DNA from: Roseibium aestuarii
Lineage (GTDB): Bacteria; Pseudomonadota; Alphaproteobacteria; Rhizobiales; Stappiaceae
Assembly: GCF_008477545.1 (NCBI RefSeq)
Contig: NZ_VORA01000003.1
Location: forward strand, 62,001 to 126,000
Length of the DNA: 64,000 nt
Direction of reading: 5' to 3'
Shown here in pieces: positions 52,795 through 61,606 of the stretch (position 1 is the stretch's first letter; each line of letters begins with the position of its first letter). The notes under the pieces were generated by a model. That model searched no databases. It was not told the origin of the DNA and worked only from the letters and a program-made list of their open reading frames with translations. Both the position numbers and the translations under genes were made by a program.

Positions 52795-54390
52795 TCAGTA
52801 GCCGGCAGCGTGACCGTCCTTGCGCGGGTCGGACCCGGCGATGAGCAGGCCCTTGGCCCGGTCGATCATGATGGCCTGGGATCCGCCGATGGCTTCCTTC
52901 GTCCGGCGCACCTCGTGGCCGAAGTCCTTGAGCCCGTCGAGGGTCGATGCCGGGATCAGCTTCTCGGCCTCCAGCGCATGGGTGTCCATATCGAAGAACA
53001 TGCGCGGGAAGTCGATCGCCATCTGCGGGTCCATGCCGTAGTCGACGATGTTCGTGATCAGATGGGCATGGCCGCAGGCCTGGTAATGGCCACCCATGAC
53101 GCCGAAGGACAGCCAGGGATGCCCGTCCTTCAGGCCGAAGGCCGGAATGATCGTGTGCATCGGCCGCTTGCCGCCGTCGATCGTGTTGGCAAAGCCCGGC
53201 TTCGCCTTGAAGGAGAAGCCGCGGTTGTGCAGCATGACGCCACTGTCGGCCGCCAGAATGCCGCTGCCGAAGGACTGGAACACGGACTGGATGAGCGACA
53301 CGGACAGGCCGTCCTTGTCGACCACCGACAGGTAGATCGTGTCGGTCTGCGGCGCGAGGCTGTTGCCCGGCACTTCCTCCAGACGACGATCCAGACGGAT
53401 CATGCGTGCCAGCTGGTCGATATAGTCTTCCGACAGCAGGCGTGCGGTACCGATGTCCATGTAGTTGGGATCGGTGATGAACTTGTCACGCACCGCATAG
53501 GCGATGCGGGCCGCCTCCATCTCCAGGTGGTAGCGCTCTGCCGAAATCGGCGAGAAGGCCCCCAGATCGAAACGCTCGAGCAGACCCAGCATGACCAGCG
53601 CGATGACGCCCTGCCCATTGGGCGGCAGCTCGGCAATCGTGTGACCGCGATAGTCACGCAGCACCGGCGCAACCGCCGTGGTGTGAGCGGCTGCCAGATC
53701 GTCGAGGGTCATCACCCCGCCGAGCTCCTTCAGCGTCGCGACGATGTCTTCGGCCACCTCACCGGTGTAGAACCCGTCCGCCCCGTCGGAGGCAATCGCC
53801 CGCAGGGTCTCGGCCAGACGGGGGAACTTCATGATGCTGCCGATTTCCGGCGCTTCCCCATCGACCAGGTAGGATGCGGCGGCAGCCTTGTTGGCGCGCA
53901 GCTTCGGCACCGCGGCCTCCCAGTCCCGATTGACGCGCGGTGCCACCGGGAAACCGTTGTCGGCATAGTCGATCGCCCGCTTCAGAAGCTGGCGGAAGTT
54001 GCGGCTGCCATGTGCCTTGAGCAGGGTTTCCCAGGCCCGGACAGCGCCCGGAACGGTGACCGCGTGGGCGGAGGTCGCCTCTATGGCGTCGACACCGCGC
54101 TCTGCCAGCAAGGCCGGCGTCAATGCCTTGGGCGCCGCGCCCGACCCGTTGAAGCCGGCCATGCGGCCATCCGGCTCGGTGACGATGGCAAAGAGATCCC
54201 CGCCGATGCCGGTCATCTGCGGTTCGACGACGCACTGGACCGCAGCCGCCGCGATTGCAGCATCCACCGCATTGCCGCCGGACTGCAGGACCTCAATCGC
54301 CGCGGACGTGGCCAGCGGGTGGGAGGTGGCGACCGCCGCCTCGCGAGCATAGACGGGGGAGCGGCCAGGGGCCTCGAAATCACGTCTCAA
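52795..54390 (-). CDS. Gamma-glutamyltransferase family Ntn-hydrolase
   Basis: A 531-aa Ntn-hydrolase proenzyme. The self-cleavage site and nucleophile are at Thr351 (QTDTIYLSVVDKDG), giving a large subunit of about 350 and a small one of about 180 residues. AVDAAIAAAAVQCVVEPQMTGIGGD is the conserved start. There is no signal peptide, so it is cytoplasmic like YwrD. The usual TTHYS sequence reads TIYLS, which is seen in cephalosporin acylase-like and HpxW (oxamate amidohydrolase)-like relatives; the true substrate may be another amide. Divergent from the GlcG/HbpS-type gene, with about 120 bases between them. Confidence 0.86.
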   Translation of the reverse strand: MRRDFEAPGRSPVYAREAAVATSHPLATSAAIEVLQSGGNAVDAAIAAAAVQCVVEPQMTGIGGDLFAIVTEPDGRMAGFNGSGAAPKALTPALLAERGVDAIEATSAHAVTVPGAVRAWETLLKAHGSRNFRQLLKRAIDYADNGFPVAPRVNRDWEAAVPKLRANKAAAASYLVDGEAPEIGSIMKFPRLAETLRAIASDGADGFYTGEVAEDIVATLKELGGVMTLDDLAAAHTTAVAPVLRDYRGHTIAELPPNGQGVIALVMLGLLERFDLGAFSPISAERYHLEMEAARIAYAVRDKFITDPNYMDIGTARLLSEDYIDQLARMIRLDRRLEEVPGNSLAPQTDTIYLSVVDKDGLSVSLIQSVFQSFGSGILAADSGVMLHNRGFSFKAKPGFANTIDGGKRPMHTIIPAFGLKDGHPWLSFGVMGGHYQACGHAHLITNIVDYGMDPQMAIDFPRMFFDMDTHALEAEKLIPASTLDGLKDFGHEVRRTKEAIGGSQAIMIDRAKGLLIAGSDPRKDGHAAGY

Positions 54391-54513
54391 AACAGCCTCC
54401 AGAATGTTTCCTCTTCGGAGGAAATCCTTTGTTGCTTATGTTTGTGTTCCCGACCACGCGGATCTGTTAGCCATCTCCGTGAGAACCACCCTGTATTAAG
54501 GAGAAACCGGGCC

Positions 54514-54945
54514 TTGCGCAAACTGACACTTTCGATGGCAGAGCAAATCATTTCTGCCAGCTATGCAAAGGCCAGGGAACTCGGCCTGAAGCCCCTGACC
54601 GTTGCCGTGCTCGACGCCGGTGGCCACCTCACCGCCCTGTCCCGCCAGGACGGCTCGTCGATCATGCGTCCCCAGATCGCACAGGGGAAGGCCTTCGGCG
54701 CGCTCGCCGTCGGCACCGGCACCCGCTGGCTCAATGCCAATGCGGAGAGCCGGCCCCATTTCGTCCAGGCCCTGAACGGCGTGGCCGGCGGCGGCATCGT
54801 GCCGGTTCCCGGCGGCGTGCTGATGAAGGACGAGGACGGTGACGTGGTCGGTGCCGTGGGCATCACCGGCGACACTTCCGACAATGACGAGGCCGCAGCC
54901 CTCGCCGGCATCGCGGCCGTCGGGCTCATCGCCGACTGCGGCTAG
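54514..54945 (+). CDS. GlcG/HbpS-family heme-binding-like protein
   Basis: A 143-aa single-domain protein of the GlcG/HbpS family (PF03928): LTLSMAEQIISASYAKARELG, then PLTVAVLDAGGHLTALSRQDG and the end GDVVGAVGITGDTSDNDEAAALAGI. Relatives bind heme or sense cobalamin or glycolate; function here is unknown. It begins with TTG, nine bases after AAGGAG; an ATG seven codons later has no ribosome site. A divergent partner of the gamma-glutamyltransferase family gene, which may be functional or accidental. It ends four bases over the convergent GNAT gene. Confidence 0.82.
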   Translation: MRKLTLSMAEQIISASYAKARELGLKPLTVAVLDAGGHLTALSRQDGSSIMRPQIAQGKAFGALAVGTGTRWLNANAESRPHFVQALNGVAGGGIVPVPGGVLMKDEDGDVVGAVGITGDTSDNDEAAALAGIAAVGLIADCG

Positions 54946-55487
54946 GCTTCGGCTGACATCTCATCGAGGCGCTGCGCGTAGATATCCAGCGCGCCGCGCC
55001 CCGACCGGGTCTCCCCGATCTTCTTCCAGCCACGGCGGGCAAGAAGCGATGCGGCACTGTCCGTGGAGGTGTGGAGCCGGTCGAACCCCATTGCGCGGGC
55101 CGCCGTCTCGGCCGCGGCAATCAGCGCGCTCGCGATGCCCTGTCCGCGTCCTTCGGGATCGACCACAAGCGCTGTCAGCCAGGCGCCCGGATGCAGCTCG
55201 CTGCCCGGCGACGTATCGCGCAGGCAGACCGTGCCCAGAACCTCGGGCACGGATACGGCCTCCGCAGCGCCTTCGACGCCGCGAGCCACGCCCCCATCCA
55301 AGCCCCGGGCCACGCCACCGCCTGCAAGTGCGACCAGAGCCCAGGGCAACGCCCCGTCATCGCTCATGGCCGCATGCAATTCGGCAAGCGCGTCTCCCGG
55401 CCCGCCGCTGCCATACCAGCCCGGCCATTCGGCCTCGTAGAGCCGCGCAACCGCCGGAACCAGATCCGGACGGCGGGCAAGGGGCAG
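54942..55487 (-). CDS. GNAT N-acetyltransferase without a standard start codon
   Basis: About 181 aa if it starts at CTG. The family N-terminus is present in frame (ARRPDLVPAVARLYEAEWPG, then DALAELHAAM), but between the upstream stop (about 55572) and residue 37 there is no ATG, GTG or TTG. A CTG preceded by ATC follows GGGGCGGAACG, a fair ribosome site. From the first ATG (55379) only 145 aa would be made, without the first strand and helices. Motif A is DPEGRGQGIASAL, so acetyl-CoA binding is intact; residues 24-45 of the short form are a Gly/Ala/Val insertion (VARGLDGGVARGVEG). Possible CTG/ATC start, or a damaged gene. It follows phaR on the same strand, 64 bases away. Confidence 0.7.
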   Translation of the reverse strand: MPLARRPDLVPAVARLYEAEWPGWYGSGGPGDALAELHAAMSDDGALPWALVALAGGGVARGLDGGVARGVEGAAEAVSVPEVLGTVCLRDTSPGSELHPGAWLTALVVDPEGRGQGIASALIAAAETAARAMGFDRLHTSTDSAASLLARRGWKKIGETRSGRGALDIYAQRLDEMSAEA

Positions 55488-55551
55488 GATCGTTCCGCCC
55501 CGGTCCTCGAACCGGCGCAGGATCGGATCACTGCCCCCCTGACACCGGGTC

Positions 55552-56133
55552 TTACTTCTTTTCGCTGAGAGCGGTCAGCTGCGCCTGCATGGCGGCCAGC
55601 TGCTTCTTCATGTCGTCCAGGTCAGTCGCCGGTTCCGCCTTGGGGGCTGCCTTGGTGGCGCTGGCGCCGGCGGTCTCCATGGTGGGCGCAAACGGCATGA
55701 ACATCTTCATCGCCCGTTCGAACATCTCGGTGTTGCGCTTGACCTGCTCCTCGATCGCATCGAAGGCATTGACACCGAAGGCCTCGCTCATCTGGGAGCG
55801 CAACTTGTCCTGCTCCTGGGTCAGCGACGTCATGGAATATTCCAGGAAGCTGGGCACCAGTCCCTGCATGCTGTCGCCATAGAAGCGGATCAGCTGGCGC
55901 AGGAACGTGACCGGCAGCAGGTTCTGCCCCTTGCCTTCCTGCTCGAAGATGATCTGGGTCAGAACCGATCGGGTGATGTCCTCCCCGGACTTGGCGTCAT
56001 AGACGATGAAGTCTTCCTCACCCTTCACCATCACCGCCAGGTCTTCCAGCGTCACATAGGTGCTGGTCCCCGTGTTGTAGAGGCGGCGATTGGCGTATTT
56101 CTTGATGATTGTCGGCTCGCTGGTCTTGGCCAT
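55552..56133 (-). CDS. phaR: Polyhydroxyalkanoate synthesis repressor PhaR
   Basis: A 193-aa regulator with the conserved DNA-binding half IIKKYANRRLYNTGTSTYVTLE and the PHB-binding half SVLTQIIFEQEGKGQNLLPVTFLRQLIRFYG. The Ala/Lys-rich C-terminus ends in a coiled coil. PhaR represses phasin and phaR genes until it binds nascent polymer. It is divergent from phaA-phaB with about 340 bases between, which should contain its operator. Confidence 0.94.
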   Translation of the reverse strand: MAKTSEPTIIKKYANRRLYNTGTSTYVTLEDLAVMVKGEEDFIVYDAKSGEDITRSVLTQIIFEQEGKGQNLLPVTFLRQLIRFYGDSMQGLVPSFLEYSMTSLTQEQDKLRSQMSEAFGVNAFDAIEEQVKRNTEMFERAMKMFMPFAPTMETAGASATKAAPKAEPATDLDDMKKQLAAMQAQLTALSEKK

Positions 56134-56472
56134 TCACGTCTTCCGTCGAAATTGTCCTCCGGACGGGATGAGCGCCCGAGGCACATACCCTTCGGCCGCG
56201 CACCCATGGTGCACCGCCAAACTCCTCCGCCTTTCAGACTATGCCAAGAAACAGGAGGCTGACCAGTCTTTTCATGCCCCGGCAGCAACTTGCGCGAATT
56301 GACTAATCGCAATGCACGAAGCCCATCTGCCTGATTTCATGGCAGCCGGAACAACGGTTGACATCCACTTAACCACGTCTTCTAGTCGAGCCTGACAAGG
56401 CAGCCGCAGTGCACAAGGAGGGCCGAAAGGGCCGGGCTTGCGACTGTCAGGAGGACGAACCCGGAGTAGATC
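56134..56472. other. phaR-phaA divergent intergenic region
   Basis: No gene seen. It holds the phaA promoter (56358-56386) and, on the minus side, the phaR promoter. TGC-containing words (AATGCACG, TTGCGCG, GTGCAC) that might serve PhaR binding are scattered over 56200-56420, but none forms a clear palindrome. Confidence 0.5.
56358..56386 (+). promoter_or_regulatory. Promoter of phaA
   Basis: TTGACA, 17 bases, TCTAGT. A perfect -35 box and a four-of-six -10 box, with predicted start about 80 bases before the ATG. AAGGAGGGC occurs within the leader but about 50 bases from the start codon; GGAGGA about 14 bases upstream is the likely ribosome site. Confidence 0.7.
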
Positions 56473-57654
56473 ATGAGCGCTTCCAACCAGGCCGTAATTG
56501 TTGCCGCGACCCGCACCCCCGTCGGATCCTTCAATGGCTCCTTCGCTTCCATTCCGGCCCATGAACTGGGTGCTGCCGTCATGAAGGCCGCGATGGAAAA
56601 GGCCGGCGTGTCCGGCTCAGAGATCGATGAAGTCGTCTTCGGCCAGGTGCTCACCGCCGGCCAGGGCCAGAACCCGGCCCGCCAGGCCGCCATCGCCGCC
56701 GGCATTTCCGAAAGCTCCACCGCCTGGCTGCTGAACCAGGTCTGCGGCTCGGGCCTGCGCACCGTGGCCATTGCCGCCCAGCAGATCCTCACCGGCGACG
56801 CCACCATCATGATGGCGGGCGGTCAGGAAAACATGTCGCTTTCGCCGCACTGCGCCCACATGCGCGCCGGCTACAAGATGGGCGACTACAAGATGATCGA
56901 CACCATGATCAAGGACGGCCTGTGGGATGCCTTCAACGGCTACCACATGGGCCAGACCGCCGAGAACGTTGCCGAAAAGTGGCAGATCTCCCGCGATCAG
57001 CAGGATGAGTTCGCCGTCGCCTCCCAGAACAAGGCCGAGGCCGCCCAGAAGGCCGGCAAGTTCAAGGACGAGATCACGCCCTTCGTCGTGAAGGGACGCA
57101 AGGGCGACACCATCGTCGAGGACGATGAATACATCCGCCACGGCGCCACCCTGGACAGCGTCGCCAAGCTCCGCCCCGCCTTCACCAAGGACGGCTCGGT
57201 GACCGCCGGCAACGCATCGGGCATCAATGACGGCGCAGCCGCCATCCTGGTCATGAGCGCCGCCGAAGCCGAGCGCCGCGGCCTCACCCCGCTGGCCCGC
57301 ATCGCCTCCTGGGCAACCGCTGGCGTTGATCCGTCGATCATGGGCACCGGCCCGATCCCGGCCTCCCGCAAGGCGCTCGAGAAGGCCGGCTGGGCAGCTT
57401 CCGAGCTGGACCTGGTGGAAGCCAACGAAGCCTTCGCCGCACAGGCCTGCGCCGTGAACAAGGACATGGGCTGGAACCCGGACATCGTGAACGTGAACGG
57501 CGGCGCCATCGCCATCGGTCACCCGATCGGCGCTTCCGGTGCCCGCATTCTGACCACCCTGCTGCACGAAATGGGGCGTCGCGACGCCAAGAAGGGCCTT
57601 GCCACCCTGTGCATCGGCGGCGGCATGGGCGTTGCCATGTGCCTGGAGCGCTGA
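56473..57654 (+). CDS. phaA: Acetyl-CoA C-acetyltransferase (beta-ketothiolase)
   Basis: A 393-aa thiolase. The nucleophilic Cys is in [13 protein letters not shown], the catalytic His in [18 protein letters not shown] and the second Cys in [10 protein letters not shown]. It condenses two acetyl-CoA to acetoacetyl-CoA for polyhydroxybutyrate, or works in reverse in ketone catabolism. Standard length. It is followed by phaB after 172 bases that hold a hairpin and a long dyad; the two are probably co-expressed but may have separate promoters. Confidence 0.96.
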   Translation: MSASNQAVIVAATRTPVGSFNGSFASIPAHELGAAVMKAAMEKAGVSGSEIDEVVFGQVLTAGQGQNPARQAAIAAGISESSTAWLLNQVCGSGLRTVAIAAQQILTGDATIMMAGGQENMSLSPHCAHMRAGYKMGDYKMIDTMIKDGLWDAFNGYHMGQTAENVAEKWQISRDQQDEFAVASQNKAEAAQKAGKFKDEITPFVVKGRKGDTIVEDDEYIRHGATLDSVAKLRPAFTKDGSVTAGNASGINDGAAAILVMSAAEAERRGLTPLARIASWATAGVDPSIMGTGPIPASRKALEKAGWAASELDLVEANEAFAAQACAVNKDMGWNPDIVNVNGGAIAIGHPIGASGARILTTLLHEMGRRDAKKGLATLCIGGGMGVAMCLER

Positions 57655-57675
57655 GCGCTTCCCACGCAAGCGACC

Positions 57676-57699
57676 GCAGGCTCCCGCGAGGGAGCCTGC
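57676..57699 (+). terminator. Strong hairpin after phaA
   Basis: GCAGGCTCCC, loop GCGA, GGGAGCCTGC: a perfect 10-bp stem with a GNRA-type loop, 22 bases after the phaA stop. There is no T-run, so it may stabilise the mRNA end or attenuate instead of terminating. Confidence 0.6.
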
Positions 57700-57735
57700 C
57701 GGCCAGGGCCGCGCGCTCTTGGCCCAAAGGATAGG

Positions 57736-57771
57736 TGCAATGACAGCCCCTGAAATGGCACTGTCATTGCA
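57736..57771. promoter_or_regulatory. Long inverted repeat upstream of phaB
   Basis: TGCAATGACAG and CTGTCATTGCA are perfect 11-base arms separated by 14 bases, about 55 bases upstream of the phaB start. As DNA it could be a dimeric regulator site; as RNA, a stem. A possible PhaR or other PHB regulator site, unproven. Confidence 0.5.
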
Positions 57772-57826
57772 TTGAAAGATAAGGGGAATGAACAAGTCGT
57801 AAGAGAGAAGATCCGAGGAGGGTGGA

Positions 57827-58555
57827 ATGAGCAAGGTCGCACTGGTAACCGGCGGCACGCGCGGAATTGGGGAAGCGATTTCCCGTGGGTTGAAGGACGC
57901 GGGCTACACCGTGGCCGCGACCTACGCGGGAAACACGGAAAAGGCAGAGGCCTTCAAGGCTGAAACCGGCATTCACGTCTACAAGTGGGATGTCTCCCAC
58001 CCGGAAGAATGCGCCGCAGGCATTGCGCAGGTGGAATCCGAGCTCGGACCCGTCGAGGTTCTGGTCAACAACGCCGGCATCACCAAGGACGGCATGTTCC
58101 ACAAGATGACCTTCGATCAGTGGAAGGCCGTCATCTCCACCAACCTGGACAGCATGTTCACGATGACCCGCCCGGTGATCGAGGGCATGCGTGCCCGTTC
58201 GTCCGGCCGGATCATCAACATCTCGTCGATCAATGGCCAGAAGGGCCAGATGGGCCAGACGAACTACTCCGCCGCCAAGGCCGGCGTGATCGGCTTCACC
58301 AAGGCGCTGGCTCAGGAAAATGCCTTCAAGGGCATCACCGTCAACTGCGTCTGCCCGGGCTACATCAACACGGACATGGTCGCCGCCATGCCGGAGAAGG
58401 TTCTGGAAAGCATCATCTCCAACATTCCGGTCGGCCGCCTGGGCCACCCGGAGGAGATCGCCCAGACCGTGGTCTATCTGGCCTCCGACGCCGCCGCCTT
58501 CATGACCGGCGCGGTCATGACCATCAACGGCGGCCAGTATATCGCCAACGGCTGA
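57827..58555 (+). CDS. phaB: Acetoacetyl-CoA reductase
   Basis: A 242-aa short-chain dehydrogenase: cofactor loop TGGTRGIGEAIS, NNAGITKD, catalytic Ser in NISSINGQKGQMGQTNYSAAKAG with the Tyr-x-x-x-Lys. It reduces acetoacetyl-CoA to (R)-3-hydroxybutyryl-CoA with NADPH for polyhydroxybutyrate. The QTNYSAAKAGVIGFTKALAQE stretch is typical of PhaB. GGAGG lies eight bases before the ATG. phaC is not in the window. Confidence 0.95.
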   Translation: MSKVALVTGGTRGIGEAISRGLKDAGYTVAATYAGNTEKAEAFKAETGIHVYKWDVSHPEECAAGIAQVESELGPVEVLVNNAGITKDGMFHKMTFDQWKAVISTNLDSMFTMTRPVIEGMRARSSGRIINISSINGQKGQMGQTNYSAAKAGVIGFTKALAQENAFKGITVNCVCPGYINTDMVAAMPEKVLESIISNIPVGRLGHPEEIAQTVVYLASDAAAFMTGAVMTINGGQYIANG

Positions 58556-58588
58556 TCCGGCCGAAAGGCTCTATTCCCGACGACTGCG

Positions 58589-58607
58589 AGGGCGCCTGCG
58601 GGCGCCC
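58589..58607 (+). terminator. Hairpin terminator after phaB
   Basis: GGGCGCC and GGCGCCC pair around a short TGCG-type loop, followed by only two T (TTGTC). It lies 33 bases after the stop. Weak by intrinsic-terminator rules. Confidence 0.5.
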
Positions 58608-58753
58608 TTGTCATGTGCGGCAGGCAGTGCCACCGCTTTTCCGCCGCTTTCCTGGGCGATCAAACGTACTTGTAGAGCCTTGACCTGACATACCCCCGTT
58701 GCCTATTTCCCCGGGATCAGACCTCACACCGCCAAGCGGGAGCCGAGACACTC

Positions 58754-59398
58754 ATGGAATTCGAACACGCCCCGAACGATCCCACCCGCAAGGACATGTC
58801 GCCGCTGCTGAAGCTGGCGCTGGAGCTGGGGCCGCTTGGCGTCTTCTTCCTGTTCAATGCCCGCGGCGAGCAGATCGCCAGCGCTCTGCCGGCCTTGCAG
58901 GCCCTTGGCAAGCCGATCTTCCTGGCCACCGCCGCCTTCATGGTGGCGATCACGCTCTCGCTGGCAGTCTCCCTCTGGCTGACGAAGCGCCTGCCGATCA
59001 TGCCGCTTGTCACCGGCGTGGTGGTTCTGGTTTTCGGCACGCTGACCCTGTGGCTCCACGACGACCTCTTCATCAAGCTGAAGCCAACCATCGTCAATTG
59101 CCTCTTCGGCGCGGTGCTGCTGGGCGGGCTGGTCTTCGGAAAGTCCTTCCTGGGCTATGTCTTCGACGGCGCCTTCCGCCTCACCAATGAAGGCTGGCGC
59201 CTCCTGACCCTTCGCTGGGGCCTCTTCTTCTTCGTGCTGGCCGCCATCAACGAGATCGTCTGGCGCAATTTCTCGACCGATTTCTGGGTCAGTTTCAAGG
59301 TCTTCGGCGTCATGCCCCTGACCTTCGTCTTCGCCCTCTGCCAGCTGCCGGTCCTCCAGCGCCATGCGCTGGTACAAGAGGGCCAGGACAAGGCCTGA
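58754..59398 (+). CDS. yciB: Inner membrane-spanning protein YciB (septation protein A family)
   Basis: A 214-aa protein with about six membrane helices. [40 protein letters not shown] and the [24 protein letters not shown] end are diagnostic of YciB/IspA-type septation proteins. YciB affects cell-envelope integrity and septum formation and interacts with lipid handling proteins; the mechanism is unknown. ATG start. It is followed by a GTCATCCCC repeat hairpin. Confidence 0.92.
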   Translation: MEFEHAPNDPTRKDMSPLLKLALELGPLGVFFLFNARGEQIASALPALQALGKPIFLATAAFMVAITLSLAVSLWLTKRLPIMPLVTGVVVLVFGTLTLWLHDDLFIKLKPTIVNCLFGAVLLGGLVFGKSFLGYVFDGAFRLTNEGWRLLTLRWGLFFFVLAAINEIVWRNFSTDFWVSFKVFGVMPLTFVFALCQLPVLQRHALVQEGQDKA

Positions 59399-59436
59399 CC
59401 CGGCCCTCCTCGTCGTCCACGCCTCTGCCACACCCC

Positions 59437-59463
59437 GTCATCCCCGGCTTGACCGGGGATGAC
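59437..59463. repeat. GTCATCCCCGG palindromic repeat
   Basis: GTCATCCCCGG, CTTGA, CCGGGGATGAC: an 11-bp perfect stem. This sequence type is dispersed in many alphaproteobacterial genomes as an intergenic palindrome and probably also ends transcription of yciB. Confidence 0.75.
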
Positions 59464-59501
59464 TGCGGTGAGGGAATCGTCGCGTGGCCCGGAGCCCCGG
59501 C

Positions 59502-59921
59502 TCAGTAATGCCCTTCGCCCGGACCGAAGGTCACGTCCCGGCGCGCGCCGGTGATGGAGATGGAAAAGCCGGCGATCACGTCGACCAGCGACACCACCAT
59601 CAGGATGAAGAAGAGCGACGTGGCCGCCTGCGGCACGATCAGGAACTCCACCAGATAGGCCACGAAGACCAGAACCGAGAGGATATGATCGATCAGGGCG
59701 GCCTTGCCGATCTTCGTCGCCTTGAGGATCTCGAAGAACAGCAGGATCAGCGCGCTCGCGACCAGCAGGTCGGCGAAGGTCATGGCGAACCGTGCCCCCG
59801 ACACCATCGGCACCGAGAACATTTCCGACTGGAACGACAGGCCCGGCCCGCCGAAGAGCGCCAGTACGTTGTAGACGAGGAAGGGGAGAATCGTGAGCGG
59901 CAGGGAAGCCAGGAAAGCCAT
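59502..59921 (-). CDS. Four-helix membrane protein, conserved hypothetical
   Basis: A 139-aa integral membrane protein with four hydrophobic helices (about 4-22, 48-68, 77-98, 101-122) and a short cytoplasmic tail, RDVTFGPGEGHY. Similar small proteins are found in rhizobial genomes, without function. The ATG start is directly before the first helix. Single gene, tail to tail with yciB across the palindromic repeat. Confidence 0.72.
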   Translation of the reverse strand: MAFLASLPLTILPFLVYNVLALFGGPGLSFQSEMFSVPMVSGARFAMTFADLLVASALILLFFEILKATKIGKAALIDHILSVLVFVAYLVEFLIVPQAATSLFFILMVVSLVDVIAGFSISITGARRDVTFGPGEGHY

Positions 59922-60065
59922 GCGGAAACCTCTGTTGCAGACCGGAAGCAGACGACGCGACCTCGCGTCACTCTACAGGTAAACCGGCTGGATGACAGAT
60001 GGTTCGGCACGCCGGCACCACAAGCAGGCACAGCGCGCCACGCAGAGAACGCACCGGGCAAAGAA

Positions 60066-60092
60066 AAAGGCCGCCCGAGAGGGACGGCCTTG
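60066..60092 (-). terminator. Intrinsic terminator of rpmF
   Basis: On the minus strand AAGGCCGTCCC and GGGCGGCCTT form a stem ending in TTTTTC, 46 bases after rpmF. Confidence 0.85.
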
Positions 60093-60137
60093 ATCTCATT
60101 GAGAAGTCGCCATGCGACCCGTCAGCGAGAAAGACAA

Positions 60138-60320
60138 TTAGTCTTCCTTCACCGTCAGGATCTGACGGCCCCGGTACATGCCGGACTTCAGGTCAACGTG
60201 ATGCGGGCGACGCAGTTCGCCCGAATCCTTGTCCTCGACGTAAGCCGGCTGCTTCAGGGCGTCCGCGGAACGGCGAAAACCGCGCTTCATGCGCGAAGTT
60301 TTTCTCTTCGGAACGGCCAT
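60138..60320 (-). CDS. rpmF: 50S ribosomal protein L32
   Basis: A 60-aa ribosomal protein: [20 protein letters not shown], then [16 protein letters not shown]. This is the alphaproteobacterial form without the zinc-binding cysteines. GGAGAAAAAC lies before the ATG. It shares its direction with mtgA upstream (170-base gap) and has its own terminator. Confidence 0.97.
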   Translation of the reverse strand: MAVPKRKTSRMKRGFRRSADALKQPAYVEDKDSGELRRPHHVDLKSGMYRGRQILTVKED

Positions 60321-60490
60321 GTTGTTTTTCTCCGTGGTCCATAGTCGCGCGGCCCGGACCGGGGTCAGCCCGGGGCGTGGCGTCACGCAGCGTGTTGGAA
60401 TGGGCGGCGTTATACAGGGATCATCCGCATTTTGCCAGCCCATCAGGGAATTTTTCTTGCCTGCGCTTTGTAGCGGGTTTTTCGGCCCGG

Positions 60491-61297
60491 TCAACTGCCC
60501 AGCACACAGGAAAAGATCGGCCCGGCCTGACGCACCCGCGCGACATTGGTGGCGGACAATTTCCTGTGGCCTGCCGAGGGCTTGGCCGGATTGCGCTCAT
60601 GCGGATTGGGCAGGGCCGTGGCCAGCCGCGCCGCCTCCGTGCGGGTCAGGTCCTTCGCCGGTTTGCCGAACCAGGCCTGGGCCGCGGCCTCGGCTCCGAA
60701 GATGCCTTCGCCCCACTCCGCAACATTCAGATAAATCTCCATGATCCGGCGCTTGGTCAGCAGCGCGTCGAGCATCACCGCCAGCGGCAGCTCCAGCCCC
60801 TTGCGCAGATAGGACCGGCCGTTCCAGAGAAACAGGTTCTTCGCGGTCTGCATGGTCAGCGTCGAGGCGCCACGTGGGGCTTCTCCGTCGCCCAGCAGCT
60901 CCATCTGCTTGCGCAAGGCCGTCCAGTCGACGCCCCCGTGCTCGCAAAAACGGGCATCCTCGGAGGTGATCACCGCCTGAACGAGTGCGGGCGAGATTTC
61001 GTCCAGCGAGCGCCACTGTCGGTCCACCCACAGAAGCTGCGCCCAGCGCCCGACCATCAGGGTGCTGATCGGCGGAACGACGGAATAGAACAGGGTCAGG
61101 ATGACTGGCAGCAGCATCAGCCCCAGCGCCAGACGGCCCAGAAACCCGGGCCAGCCCTTGCGGCCGCGCGGCAGGGCAAGCAATCGCGCCAGCCGCCATC
61201 TGCTGCGTGCATTGCCTGATCCGTCTGCCGTTCTTCCGCGCCCCATCCTGGCTCCGACCCATTGCCAGACCGGCTGAAGACCTTCGACCGTCTGCAC
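60491..61297 (-). CDS. mtgA: Monofunctional peptidoglycan transglycosylase
   Basis: A 268-aa GT51 glycosyltransferase with one membrane anchor (about 52-76). The catalytic Glu is in [16 protein letters not shown], followed by [16 protein letters not shown] and the [20 protein letters not shown] motif. It polymerises lipid II into glycan strands in the periplasm without a transpeptidase domain. I chose the GTG start because AAGGAG stands seven bases upstream; an ATG 17 codons later with GGAG is the alternative. Divergent from ispA. Confidence 0.92.
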   Translation of the reverse strand: MQTVEGLQPVWQWVGARMGRGRTADGSGNARSRWRLARLLALPRGRKGWPGFLGRLALGLMLLPVILTLFYSVVPPISTLMVGRWAQLLWVDRQWRSLDEISPALVQAVITSEDARFCEHGGVDWTALRKQMELLGDGEAPRGASTLTMQTAKNLFLWNGRSYLRKGLELPLAVMLDALLTKRRIMEIYLNVAEWGEGIFGAEAAAQAWFGKPAKDLTRTEAARLATALPNPHERNPAKPSAGHRKLSATNVARVRQAGPIFSCVLGS

Positions 61298-61606
61298 GTT
61301 GATGCTCCTTCGCGTCCGCCGCCCTCAGGGGAGGCTGACGAACGCCGAACCCTACACGAGCCCAGTGCCGCAGCCTAGGGAGGCAACGGCCAAAACCGTG
61401 CAAGGTTGCCGCCCCGGCGCCGGACCCCACGTCCCCAGCCGCCCCTGCGGTCGTCGGTGTGCTGGCCGGCAGGTGGGCAGGCTGGCGGGTGCGCAGCGGA
61501 ACCGCTTGACGACAGATCGAATTCAGGCGAGGGAACGGGCGAACCAGCCACGCATGGCGTCGGCGACCGGATCCGCCGGCTGCGGATCGGACTTTCCCGC
61601 GATCAG
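61298..61606. other. mtgA-ispA divergent intergenic region
   Basis: 309 bases without a recognised gene; open frames here have no conserved content. It should contain promoters for mtgA (left) and ispA (right); TTGACG at about 61506 is a possible -35 box but has no good -10 partner. xseB, often found before ispA, is absent. Confidence 0.4.

Noticed and set aside
52633..54513. Long upstream extension of the GlcG/HbpS frame
   Set aside because: It is antisense to the gamma-glutamyltransferase family gene; AAGGAG followed by TTG marks the true start.
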